The translations under genes were made by a program, and so were the position numbers. From assembly GCF_963576675.1 (NCBI RefSeq), contig NC_088913.1, positions 77,437,001-77,501,000 on the forward strand: DNA of 64,000 nucleotides, read 5' to 3'. This document shows positions 34,228 to 45,311 of this stretch, in pieces. How positions within the stretch are numbered: the first letter of the stretch is position 1; the number at the start of each line of letters is the position of its first letter. Below the pieces are notes generated by a model. The model worked only from the letters and a program-made list of their open reading frames with translations. It was not told the origin of the DNA and did not search any database. The DNA comes from Euphorbia lathyris (taxonomy: Eukaryota; Streptophyta; Magnoliopsida; Malpighiales; Euphorbiaceae).

Positions 34228-35970
34228 CTAGTTGCTTTTAGGTACCCAATTCTTTTTGGGTCCTTGCTTGTTAGGTTCAACAGGTAAAGCATCATATTTC
34301 ATTTTATGACGACACACTTGAGCAGTGTGTCCATTCTTTCCACAAAAGTCACAGCTGACCTTCTGTTTAGGATGTCTCACTGACTGGTCAGCACCCCAGT
34401 GCTGAGCATGCCAGCACACCTTTGTGGTGTGTCCTTTCTTCCCACAGAAGTCACACTGGACATTCCGCTGAGGATTCCATCTCTGCTGACTAGTACTTCG
34501 GTACTCAGTGTTCAGAGGTTTATTTCTTTTATTAGGAACTTTAAGTTGGTTTTGAATTGATGTGACGTCCTTCCTCACTTTCTTAGAATCTGATTGGACC
34601 TCCGTGACAAACTTATGCATAATATCTACGTTACTATGCAAAGTTGAGTTGTCTTGGAGAAGATATCGAAGGTCACTCAGTTTGACCTCCTCAACCTCGT
34701 CACATCGCCTGTTGAGTGCTCTAACCTTTTTATTACACTTTTTGACAAGAGTGTAAAGGTCACTCAGTGCATTAACCATTTCATTTCTGAGCAAGGGTAG
34801 TGATATTACCTCAGTTGAGTGTTCCTCATCGTCAGATGCAATGGAGGGGTCAGCATGCTCAGAAACACACGGCCCAGCAAGCTCATCTGCCATGAAGCAG
34901 ATCTTCGCTGACTCAGTGGCATCAGCTTCAGATGATGATGAATCATCGCTATCACTCTAGGTTGCCACCATTGCCTTCTTGTCGTTCTTCCTTTCTTTCC
35001 TCAGCATGGGACAGCTTGACTTGATATGGCCAGTTTGATGACATTCAAAGCATGTAATGGGCTTTGAGCTGTCCTTCTTGTACTTGCTGTCGCTGGAGTC
35101 AGCTTTGTACTTATCAAACTTCTTGTAAGGCTTCTTAGAATATTTATCATTCTTTTTGAACAGCCTTTTCATTTTTCTGGTAAACATAGCCATCTCTTCA
35201 TCGTCTGTTGAGCTCCCATCAGTGGAGTCAGCTTTCATGATAAGAGACTTTTGCTTCTTGTCTTCAGACTTTTCCTTCACCTCGAAATTCTTCATTGAGA
35301 TCTCATGGGTCAGCAATGAGCCAATGAGTTCATCATACTTATAGGTGGTTAAGTCTTGAGCTTCCTCAACAGTGGTCTTCTTCGCTTGCCAGCTTTTAGG
35401 AAGACTCCTAAGAATCTTCTTAACTTGTTCTTCCTCAGTGAAGATCTTCCCAAGTCTCTTGAGCTCGTTAATGATGTTTGTGAATCTTGCATTCATGTCT
35501 GAGATCCCTTCATCATCGTTCATTTCGAACAGCTCGTACAGTCTCATATGCTGGTTCACCTTGGACTCTTTCACCTTGTTGGTTCCTTCGTAGGTGACCT
35601 CCAGCTTCTTCCAGATCTCCTGCGCTGACTCACAACCTGAAATCTTGTTGTATTCTGCAGCATCTAGCGCACAGTGAAGCATGTTTATAGCCGAAGCATG
35701 ATTTTGTAGCTTCTTGAGATCATCCTCTGTCCATCTCGTCTCAGCTTTGACAACCGTTTGGCCATCAACAGTTTCAACAGGAACAAACGGGCCTTGGACT
35801 ATAGATAGCCATGCGCTCATGTTTGTTGCCTGAATGAAATTTTTCATTCTATTCTTCCAGAAGGTATAGTTAGACCCGAAGAATAGAGGAGGTCGAGTAA
35901 TGGACATACCCTCAGGTAAAATCTGAGTTGTCAGATTTCCTGGGAGAAACCGAGTGCTGTTTTCAGCCAT
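34228..35970 (-). pseudogene. Copia A gag
   Basis: The frame starts MAENSTRFLPGN. The N-terminal 200 residues contain the UBN2-type Gag core (WKNRMKNFIQATN, then EIWKKLEVTYEGT and LRSLPKSW). A first CCHC knuckle (CFECHQTGHIKSSC) lies near residue 315 and two more (CDFCGKKGHTTKVC, CDFCGKNGHTAQVC) near the C-terminus. One stop at 34957-34959 breaks the frame where element B has Trp. It would otherwise make the capsid and RNA-binding proteins of the particle. It ends 41 bases before the pol ATG, and pol is in another frame. Confidence 0.9.
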
Positions 35971-36018
35971 AGTGGGGATCAGCTCAAGGTAGTTAAACTT
36001 TGCATAGTGAGCTGTTAG

Positions 36019-36030
36019 GCTCTGATACCA
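36019..36030 (-). other. Primer binding site of Copia A
   Basis: On the minus strand TGGTATCAGAGC, an exact match to the plant initiator-Met tRNA site, two bases inside the 5' LTR. Confidence 0.9.
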
Positions 36031-36032
36031 CT

Positions 36033-37365
36033 TGTTGGTCCATTTTAACGTAACAAGTTAGTTCCAAGGGGGGGATAGGAACTATTAAAAATTTTATCAC
36101 GTTAAGGCTGACTTCTTTTATAATGAAAAGATTTACACAGCGCACTGAGTAAGTTTAAGACACTAGCTTAGTCAACTTGTGACTAAGTCAGCTTCTGTCG
36201 TTGAGTCAGGAGATAGCACTTGAGTCTATTCCTGAGCTCAGAACCTCAATGCACACAACTCGGCGTGATCTATTTACTTAGTTAGTTTTTTTTAAGCAAG
36301 CAAAATATATTACAGGAGTTTAAAAGGTTAGAAGGATATTACTCAGCAGATTTATCCAGGTTCGGCCTCTAAGCCTACGTCCTGTCCCCGGAACACGTTC
36401 TGAGCTTTCGAATTCTCTACTGAGCTCTTTAACGGTAGAGCATCAAACCTTTTACAATTAGAAGCTGAGTATAACAAGAGTACCTTCCTCTATACCTCTA
36501 CTCACTCCTATTCTACCACTGAGTACTATAACCGAGTACTCAGCCTCTTCTTTCTATACTTCTAGAAATGATAATGAGATTGTCCTAAACAACAATTGCT
36601 AAGACAGTTTAGATGATTTAAAATCACTCTAGACTTTTACACAGAATATGGAAATTGGTGTAAGGTGTTTGCTTTGCTTTTCTCACAGATTCTCCGAGTA
36701 TGAATTTGATCAGCGTAATTGCTAGTTGAAGATCTGCATCGAATGAAGCAACTGAAGGGCCTATTTATAGTGACACATGAGGCATCCGTTATTTCGAATT
36801 TCGAAATAACCGTTGGAGGGAAAACGTCCATATGTCGTTGTCACTCAGTACATGCTCAGTGCCGTTGGCCAATCAGATTATTGCATCTTCTATCCTCGGT
36901 CAGCTTTTGGTCAGACAGACAGAATGTTTCGCCGTTAATGGCAAAGTCTTCTAGACAGCTTTCTGTGTCTTCTGAACTTTACCAAAAGTGGAAATACTTT
37001 GTCTCAAAGTTGTTTCTGCTCAGCTGCTGTCTTGTACTTTTTATCGTCCAACTCAGCAGCTTCGTTCCGAAGTAGATGAAGAAAGTCTTCCAGATCCTTC
37101 TTCATGTTGAGCTACGTTTTGTTCTCAACGACAGCGTTTTGTTTACACGGGCCGAGTGGTCTTGATCTGTTTGACTTGGGCTTTTGACTTTCTCTTGGGC
37201 CTTTAGGCTTTTAATGTTTGTGTCTTATAAACAAGTAACTCAACATTGAACAAACACATTAGTATAATAAATCAAAGCATTTAAACTTAGTGTGTTCAGA
37301 ATATTCTTGGTCATATATTTAAATAATTTTGTCAAATCAAAATCATGTGGAAAGGTGTTTCAACA
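36033..37365 (-). repeat. 5' LTR of Copia A
   Basis: 1333 bases, reading TGTTGAAACACC at its minus-strand start. It is the promoter-bearing LTR and contains the TATA box at 36761-36770. Confidence 0.9.
36761..36770 (-). promoter_or_regulatory. TATA box of Copia A 5' LTR
   Basis: CTATAAATAG on the minus strand. The same box is found at the equivalent place in all four LTRs of elements A and B, which supports it as the core promoter. Confidence 0.65.
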
Positions 37366-37370
37366 GGTAG

Positions 37371-40300
37371 GCCTTCCAATCCCGAAATTCATCAATCCCC
37401 TGGCGCCAACTAGTGTCTGTCGGCCACCAACTCATATGCCATAGAACTCTGTTCTGGTGGTCCCAGATTGTCTTTAGAGCACAACACAGCCGGTCAATGA
37501 TCTCCTGATTCGGGCCGCATAAAGCCTGCATTAGCCATTCTGCAAAATTCATCCCATTAGTTTGTGGAATTGGAAGTCCAGATATTCGCTAAAGATCACC
37601 TGCAAAGCAACATTCAACAAATAAATGGTTATCCGTTTCATCCTGATCCACACACACAAGGCATTCAATTGTGATTGGAACTCGTCTTTGGGCTAATTTA
37701 GCCCGAGTTGGTAGGCTACCCGAGCAAATTCACCATATACAGCTTCAGTTTAGGGGGCATATTCCGGTTCCAGATCCTCCTCCAACCCTCACTCACCAGT
37801 CTTCCCTCCTCCATCTCCGACCCAACAATATAACCCGAATGCACGTTATAAAAACCATCTTTTGACCAATTCCATATTCTCCTATCCGTACTGACAGTGA
37901 AGGGTAAAATAATGTCGCAAATGGCACTCACTTCAATTTCACTAAAACATCCCTTCAATTTATTGACATCCCAACCCCTACCATTTTCAAGCAACAAGTC
38001 AACAACTCTTAAATCCTGCATCCCAGGGACCATAAAAGAATTTAAACAAAATCCATTCAGTTTAGGTACCCATGCATCCTTCCAAACTCTAATTGAACTC
38101 CCATCTCCCACCTTCCATAATAACCCTTTCCTAAGTATACTCAGGCCACTCCAAATACTTCTCCAAACCACACTAGGATTATTGCCTAATTCAGAGAAAA
38201 GTAAGTCTTCCCTTGGAAAATATTTTTCTTTGAACATTTTACTTACTAAGGTATTTGGATTATCCACTAATTTCCATCCCTGCTTTCCTAATAGGGCTAA
38301 ATTAAACAAGTGTATGTCCTTAAAACCCATACCCCCTAGATCCTTAGATTGACATAACCTAGCCCAATCAATTAAACAAGTGAATACTCTTTTTGCCATC
38401 AGGTTTCATACCCCACCAAAAAGAGTTCATCATTTTTTGCAATTCATCACAGATAGATAAAGGTATTAGGAACGTACTCATACAAAAGGTAGGAAGAGCC
38501 TGTGCCACTGACTTTAACAACACCTCCTTGCCTGCCTGTGAAAGGAATCTGAAGCTCCATACTCCAAACTTTTTACGCAACCTCTCAATCAGAAAATTTA
38601 AAATCCTTCGCTTGGAGCGCCCAATTAGTGAAGGCAACCCCAAGTAGCGTCCCGTGTCCAAAGGTGCATTGACCCTCAAAATTCCTTTGAGCTCAAGTTG
38701 CAATTCAGTTCTGACATTTGCACTAAAGAAAATTCCCGACTTACTCAAATTCACAGCTTGTCCCGAAGCCATCTCATACTCGGTCAATATGCTCAAAATC
38801 TTATTGGCTTCACTTGTAGATGCTCCAAAGAACAAGAAACTGCCATCAGCGAAGAATAAGTGTGTAACCGATGGAGCCCTTCGACATATTCTGCATCCTG
38901 AAATCAAGCCCTCACTCTCAGCATTCTTTATCAATTTGGATAGGACTTCAGCACACAAGATAAATAGGTAGGGAGAGAGCGGATCACCCTGTCGGAGGCC
39001 CCTACCAGGGATAATTTGTTCAGAACATTCTCCATTCACTGCCACCTTATACCTAACAGTTGTAATACAAAGCATCATCCATCTTATCCAGGTCTCATGA
39101 AAACCCATACGAGTCATAACCAATTTCAGGAAGTTCCAGTCCACCCTATCATAAGCCTTGCTAATGTCAATCTTCAAGGTAGCCTGCCCAGAATTCCCCC
39201 TATTCTGCCTTTTCATGTAGTGAATACTTTCAAAGGCAACCTGCACATTATCAATTATTGACCTTCTAGGGACAAAAGCAGATTGAGTATCCCCAATTAT
39301 TTATGGCAAAACACCTTTCAATCGGTTAGCCAAGGTCTTTGCAATGATTTTGTAGAGCACATTACAAAGGGAGATTGGCCGAAAATCCTTGAGCAATCTA
39401 GGGCTGTCCAGCTTGGGGATAAGCACAATTGTAGTATCATTAAGACCCGGTGGAAACTCCCCATCCCTAAGCCATTTTGTGCAGGCCGTACCCAGTTCTT
39501 GTCCCATTGTAGCCCAGAAGGATTGGAAAAAACATGGGTTCAAACCATCAGGGCCCGACGATTCGTTTGGACTCATAGAAAACAGGGCAATCTTAAACTC
39601 CTCGATCTGGAAGGGAGCCGTGAGCATGTCATTTGTCGATGTGTCAATCACTGCTTCAATAACATTCACTGTCTCAGATCCAGCTGTCCTAGTACCGGTG
39701 TAAACAGATTGGAAGTACTACTTTGCATAACCAACATATCATTCTGATTATCAATAATTACTCCCTCTTCATCGCAAAGGGAAGTAATAAGATTCTGTTG
39801 TCTTCTTGCTTTCACGCTGGCATGAAAAAATTGGGTATTTCTATCTCCCTCAGTCAGCCAAAAGACCTTAGCCCTCTGTTTCCAGAATCTCTCCTCAGCT
39901 TCCAATACTTCGTTAAGTTTTCTTTTGGCAAAGAAAAATTGAGCAATTGAAACCCCATCCCTTTTGCCATCCAGTGATTCCATTTGATTCCTCCATCTCC
40001 TAATCTGGCTCTTAAAACAGACATTGAAATTCTTACCCCAATCAGCCATCTTCCCTACACAATCCTTCAATTTCTCAGGCACAGGCCTACAACCCTACGC
40101 CACCCAATTCCGAGTCACCAATTCAGTGAACTTTTTCTCCTTCAGCCAGCTATCTTCAAAATAGAACCTTTTAGTTCTATTATGTGTTTCTTTATGCTCC
40201 AACCTAAGCAGAAGGGGAAGGTGATCAGAATAACCTGACATGCAGGATTTGAATTGGTAATTAGCGAAACGGCTAAGCCACTCAGCCGATGCAAAGCCCC

Positions 40301-40892
40301 TGTCCAGCTTTTCTCTCACCCAAGCCTCAGTTCCCCTCCCTCTTTCCCATGTAAATGGGCTACCTTTCAGCTCCAGTTCTGACAAACTACAATCCACAAC
40401 TGCTCTGTTGAAATCCTGCATCAAGTAGGTAGGGAACGCAGCTCCCCTAGTCTTTTCACCTGCCCGTAGAATATAGTTAAAGTCCCCTACTATCACCTAA
40501 GGTAGTTGAGAGTCACCAGCAATTCTCCTCAGCAACTCCCAAGACTCACCATGTCTATTCCGATCCGAAAAACCATAAAAACCCACTAACCTCCAGTCCC
40601 CATGTAAACCATCAGAAATTACCACCTCAATGTGATGCTCGGAGTAACTCTTGACATTCACCTGAAACCCTGCTTTCCAAAGTACTGCTAACCCACCACT
40701 CTGCCCTCTTCTATTCACAGAGAAGGCCCCGTCAAACTTCAATTGTTGTTTGATAGTAACTATACGATGATCCTCTACCAATGTTTCCATTAGAAAAATA
40801 ATATCCGGTCGTTGGGAAGAAACTACCTCCTTTAAAGAACGAACTGCCCGGTGGTTTCCCAGACCACGACAGTTCCAACTTACACAACTCAT
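37371..40892 (-). pseudogene. LINE ORF2 (endonuclease, reverse transcriptase, zf-RVT)
   Basis: Start MSCVSWNCRGLGN is the usual beginning of the AP-endonuclease (40892 onward), with METL, VGDFN and SDHLPLLL as further active-site blocks. A stop at 40497 interrupts the endonuclease, where family members have Trp before VIVGDFN, and another stop near 40095 follows it. The RT (about 39600-38400) shows the GPDG, PISLCNV, KIDISKAYDRVDW and GLRQGDPLSPYLF motifs. The active-site box reads FADG instead of FADD, so one metal-binding Asp is lost. A frameshift (about 39668), a stop (39301) and a second shift (about 38385) follow. 37716-38360 holds the zf-RVT region. Copia A cuts the frame at 37371, and it resumes at 26216. 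Confidence 0.9.
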
Positions 40893-40974
40893 TCCCTCTG
40901 GCGGCCCTATGCATGAGGGCTCGCCGAAAAATTCCCCTTAGGAATCCCCTTATCCGTATCTGGAATAGAAGCTC

Positions 40975-42021
40975 CTACCACTTGTATGCCTTCCTTGACC
41001 CCCACTCTCTCCTTCCCCTCCATTCTCCTCTTCCGTGCCTCCAGCACTTCCATCTCAGTATCCTCATTGGCCTCCGGAAGAAAGGTCCATAAATAGGACA
41101 GATTTCCACCTCCCTCTCCCCTAACATCGCCTTTGATGACGTCCCTCTCTCTCCCCTGCTTGTTCCCCCATTAGTAATGTCCCGAAGGATGCCCCATCTC
41201 CCTCCCCTTACACTCCCTCGACCACCCATTCCCCTCCCTGACACATCTCCTCTAGACCCCTCAAGCAACCACTTTGCCCCACTTTGATCACCTCCTCTCT
41301 TAATGGGGGCCTTAAGCCACTCCCCCCACTCTCACTTAACTTCCCCACCCTGTAGGTCAAACACCTTATCACAATAACGGTCCATATGCCCCAACAAGCC
41401 ACAGATATAGCAAAAGATCCCCAATCTCTCATATTTGAAAGTAGCCAGTGACCACACATTTCCAGCACTTTTTAGTTTTTTGAATCTCTTTAATGGTAGC
41501 CTACAATCAATACTAACTCTAATGCGCATGAATTGTCTGTGGAAACCAATGTTATTATTCAAATCATATTCCTCAAAGGTGCCCAAGAAGTTCCCTATTT
41601 GTTTACCCACAATTTCAGACATTATTCCTATAGGCAAACCGAAAATATGGACCCATATTGGTAGCATAATTAACGGAACCTCCATCGGAATCTCTCCTAA
41701 CCTCCAATCATTCATAACCAGAATATAATTATCAAAAGTCCAGGGTCCCCCAATAACTACCCTGTCTTTATCAATAGGATGGAAAAACTCAAAGGAATAG
41801 AGGTTCTGGCTTATCTCCTGAATGTCAACTCCCCTGCCAGGTCTCCATAAAACCGCAAGGCGATTGCGCAGAACCAGGAAGTTCAACGGTTTATCGGCCA
41901 CGAATCTGCCCAAAAGCCACAGCCCCGAGTCTTCCATGACCTCCCTAGTAGGTGGCACTTCTAACTCCAAATGACCAGACTCCCCATCTGCTATTGTCAG
42001 CCCCGCCATTCCTCCCTTCAT
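40975..42021 (-). pseudogene. LINE ORF1 (DUF4283, CCHC knuckle)
   Basis: I set the start at the ATG complementary to 42019-42021 (MKGGMAG), since upstream residues look random; 42009 is an alternative. Residues about 30-180 form the DUF4283 domain with GPWTFDNYILVMNDW and LPIWVHIFGLP. A CCHC knuckle (CYICGLLGHMDRYC) follows near residue 215. A TGA at 41332-41334 ends the frame, yet the same frame stays open beyond it to 40975 with an Arg/Gly-rich tail. It is an RNA-binding partner of ORF2. The gap to ORF2 is about 80 bases. Confidence 0.85.
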
Positions 42022-42591
42022 CTTCCCTAAAACAACACAACCACACAGCACCCAGCAACGAAGAGCAACAACCAAAAACCCCTAAATAGAATGCTCACCA
42101 AAAAACACACCACCAAAGTACATAACAAAGCACAATACTCAAGGGAGCCAATAAGAAAAATCACAATGGACTCACCCACATTGGAAAGTACCCAACTCAG
42201 AGAAAACCTCAACAAAATCCAAATTAGAAGGAAAACCACTGAAGAAATTCACCAAGAAAATGCATAGCCAAATAAACCACTCAAAATTCTCAAAGAACCA
42301 GGAATCACAAGCAATCTCAAAAACCAGAAAATCCCAAACAAAACTTACAGAAATCGCACCACCAAGAACCAGAAAAAACAGAATAGGGAACTCACCACAC
42401 TACGAACTCAAAGTCGTGCTTGAGACAATCTCCACCACGGGAGAACCGCACTCATCGGAAGGAACAGACGACGGCGGCGCTGGTTCAAACGGCAGGCGAC
42501 GGTAGCGGATCGCACGGTTTCAACTTGCAGCATCGGCGGCGGCGTGGTTCATTCAAGAGGCACTGTTTTTCTCTCTTTTAATTTATTGGCT
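42022..42591 (-). other. 5' leader of the LINE
   Basis: The sequence is GC-richer near the 5' end (42460-42560) than its flanks. It ends exactly at the right target duplication. No TATA box was seen, as expected of internal LINE promoters. Confidence 0.5.
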
Positions 42592-42606
42592 GACAGGACC
42601 CTTATT

Positions 42607-42880
42607 AATTAATAGGATTTAAATTTTTTGTATTTATTTATTTTTTATTAATAATAGTATTATATAAATACAATTAATATATGAATTATACTATGTAAAA
42701 ATAATAATATAAAATATTTAAAATAGAAAAACATACATATTTTAATATTATTTACTTTAATATCCTTAAAAGAATAACAAATAGATCAACAAAATAACAT
42801 TTATCAATAAAATAATAATAATAGAGTTTGATGTTTAGTCTCGCACTCAAAGTTTCCAAGGAGTTTTGAGGTGAACTCTA
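42607..42880. other. AT-rich intergenic stretch
   Basis: Low-complexity A/T sequence. No gene or structured repeat was seen. Confidence 0.5.
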
Positions 42881-42889
42881 GTCATATCA

Positions 42890-43344
42890 GCTTATATTCT
42901 GAAGAAGTTTAGCTTCATCAACCTTATCAGGACATGTTAGAGAAAAAGTTTAGCTTCATCAACCTGAAATAGTTGTCAAAATGCTCCAATTGAGAATAAA
43001 CCAGATAATATTAATGAAGAAGTTCGCCATCAACCACCAGTTCTAGAAGGTTCTCCATTTCAAACAAGATCTGGTAGAGTTGTTCAACATTCTACTAGAT
43101 ACTCTCCAAATGAATATGCCATAGTGATTGACGAGGGAGAATCGGAAAGCTTTGAATAAGCCTAAGATGAGGAATACAAGGAGTGGATCGAGGCCATGCA
43201 ATATGAGATAAAATCCTTGCGTGAGAATAAAACTTTAGTGCTGGTGAAGTTGCCTTAAGGCTTTAAAGAACATATGAGTGTTCAGAATCAAGAATGAATA
43301 AGTTAATTCAAAACCTAAATTTATAGCTCGATTAGTTGTGAAGG
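42890..43344 (+). pseudogene. Copia pol remnant (Tnt1-like linker and RT start)
   Basis: One frame reads RSGRVVQHSTRYSPNEYA, then ESESFE, then EYKEWIEAMQYEIKSLRENK. This is the standard linker and RT start of Tnt1-like Copia polyproteins (R-SGR...EAMxxEx-SLxxN). After a stop, KPKFIARLVV appears with the WVYR part disturbed. It is cut off at 43344 by the duplicated 5' flank. A 25-base unit with AAGTTTAGCTTCATCAACC is repeated at about 42905 and 42945. Confidence 0.65.
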
Positions 43345-44081
43345 TACTAAAATAGGTCTATGATTTTTGGAAAAGTATCAATTTAGATATTAATAACGGA
43401 ACGAGACACGTCATTGATATTACTCCGTTAAGTTTTGTCAATTGTACGTGGAGAGAGAAATCAAAACTTAACGGAGCAATAGAAATGACGTGTTCAATCC
43501 GTTACCAAGATCTAAATTGATACATTTTTTCAAACGTTAAACATATATTGGTGATATTTTATACGTAAAGTTTAAATTGATACTTTTTAAAAACCATACA
43601 CCTATTTTGATAGCTTATCCCAAAATTCTATAAAAACGGTAAAAGAAACTTTAATTTTTTTTTATATAAAAACACTAAAAAACAAAAATTGAATTAGCAC
43701 ACATAAATCACAATACACACTCTCTAATCCTGACGCCCAACAACCGAATCAACAATGAACTCAATTAATCTCATATAGGATCGAAATTGCCCAGAAAATC
43801 TCATCTAATCTCTGAAATTAATAATATGCAGATATTAACATCCACCAAAGCTGAAAAATGAGAACTTATTTGTATGGTTGCAATTTATTTTGCTAAAAGC
43901 TGAATCTCCAATCTACCAAATAATCTATGTTAGAGAAAGATCTGTAATTTTTAGGAATGACGAAAATTGACGAAAATTTTTAGGAATGACGGAATTTTTT
44001 AGGAATGACGAAAATTGAATCATCTTCCATTTCTTCCCATTGAATCAAAGGCCTATTTGATCACATATTTTTGGCCATGGC
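43345..44081 (+). repeat. Truncated copy of the 5' flank of the cyclotransferase gene
   Basis: Matches 62182-62888 from inside the MITE terminal repeat to the start codon (GGCCATGGC), then diverges at once. It therefore holds promoter and leader but no coding sequence. A 50-base block (43755-43804) is inverted relative to 62588-62637. The short unit TTTTAGGAATGACG occurs three times here (about 43950-44010) and once in the other copy. Confidence 0.85.
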
Positions 44082-45194
44082 CAGTGGCGAATCCAGGATT
44101 TGAGGGAGGGAGGATCAAAACTCTATATAAATTTTTTTTAGACAAAATACATTAATTGAAAAAAATATACTTTAATACAATAATTGCTATTCGATACAAA
44201 ATGTCTTAAAATAAAAATAAAAACGTCTAATGCTAAGTAGATTGACAAACAAACTGAATTTCGGTATGCTCAAGCTCAATCTCATCTCATTTAAGAATCG
44301 AGCCTCGAAATCGTGCTCAAGCTCAACTCATTTATAAATAGAACCATATATGGTCGAGCTTCTATCAGCCGAGCTCGCCTCATTTACATCCTATTCTTCT
44401 CAACATATGAGCTATTTTAAACTAGAATTGCAAGAAACTAAGGACATGTTTGGTTCGAATGAACTGTTTACTAGTTAAAATAACAGCTAATTCATCAATA
44501 GTCAACATAAACAAAATGAAAAACCTATGAAATGAAAAATTGTTTACAAGTTAAAATAACAACTAATTCATCAATAATCAACATAATCAAAATGAAAAAC
44601 CTATAAAATAAAGCCCAGAAAATTACCCAAAAAAACTTAATGGGAAACCCAGAGCAACACAAAAACTATTTGGACTAAAATTAGGTTGAATCTCATTCCA
44701 ACACAGAAACTATTTTGCAGGAATTTCATCTGTGGCCCAGAAAAATCCCCCCCAAAACCCATAAATTCAGAAAGTATCAATTCATTCATATGAGCTACTC
44801 TAAACTGGAATTGCAAGAAACTCATCAATTCAACCCACAAAAATCTCTCCCATGATTCCATAGAACAACCGCAAATTGACAACAATTAGGTTTGCAATTG
44901 AATTCAATTGTTCTCATAGAACATGATAAAATTACAGGATAATAGAAATTGGAACGAAAATCAAGCTTTCAATCACGAAGAAACAACAAATCATCAAAAT
45001 TAGCATCGATTACAGAAAGAAAACAGTGAAAAAATAGGAAATATTATCTAATAGTTGAATTGAGGTAGAAATCGAGAAGAGCAGATAGAGAACTCGGTCG
45101 GTCGAAGAAGGAAGATGGCCGGACGGAGAGAAAGGAGGAGTTCAATCAAAGCTTGGAGGAGGAGAGGATGGAGCGTCGGCTGCTGGCTGTCAGT
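44082..45194. other. Intergenic stretch with a tandem duplication
   Basis: 44082-44130 begins AGTGGCGAATCCAGGATTTG, a sequence style common at the ends of plant DNA-transposon derivatives. A 70-base segment is doubled in tandem at about 44475-44611 (unit with AATTCATCAATAGTCAACAT). The open frame at 44637-44885 has no recognisable domain. No gene is supported. Confidence 0.5.
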
Positions 45195-45311
45195 CGATCG
45201 CACCTGCTGCTGCATTGTAAGCATTCTCAACATTCTCATCATTGGCACCAATCTCAACATTCTCAACATTGTTAGCATTGTAAGCATTCTCAACATTCTC
45301 AGCATTGTTAG
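45195..45311 (-). pseudogene. MULE transposase acidic repeat, downstream part
   Basis: Tandem 9- to 12-base words (CATTCTCAA, CATTGTAAG) code on the minus strand for an Asn/Asp/Glu-rich repeat. It continues the repeat at 56638-56760 on the other side of Copia B. The catalytic part of the transposase that should follow is missing. Confidence 0.55.

Larger units (their letters stand above)
26217..37365 (-). mobile_element. Copia element A (SIRE/Maximus-like), 11.1 kb
   Basis: LTRs 26217-27548 and 36033-37365 flank primer site, gag, pol, third ORF and polypurine tract, all on the minus strand. The 5-base target duplication GGTAG (26212-26216 and 37366-37370) is perfect and lies in the LINE. The lineage call rests on size, the order protease-integrase-RT-RNase H, three CCHC knuckles in gag and an extra ORF after pol. 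Stops, a one-base insertion and deletions inactivate all three ORFs. Confidence 0.9.
25497..42591 (-). mobile_element. L1-type LINE, split by Copia element A
   Basis: Excluding the Copia insert (26217-37370) it is about 5.9 kb. It runs from a 5' leader (42591) through ORF1, endonuclease, reverse transcriptase, zf-RVT and RNase H to a short A-run (25497-25503). Flanking bases GACAAGACCCTTATT (25482-25496) and GACAGGACCCTTATT (42592-42606) are a 15-base target duplication with one mismatch, so it is a full-length insertion. Several stops, at least two frameshifts and a mutated RT active site make it dead. Confidence 0.9.

Noticed and set aside
44637..44885. 82-codon frame on the minus strand
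   Set aside because: No domain, no conserved partner and no nearby leader or signal.
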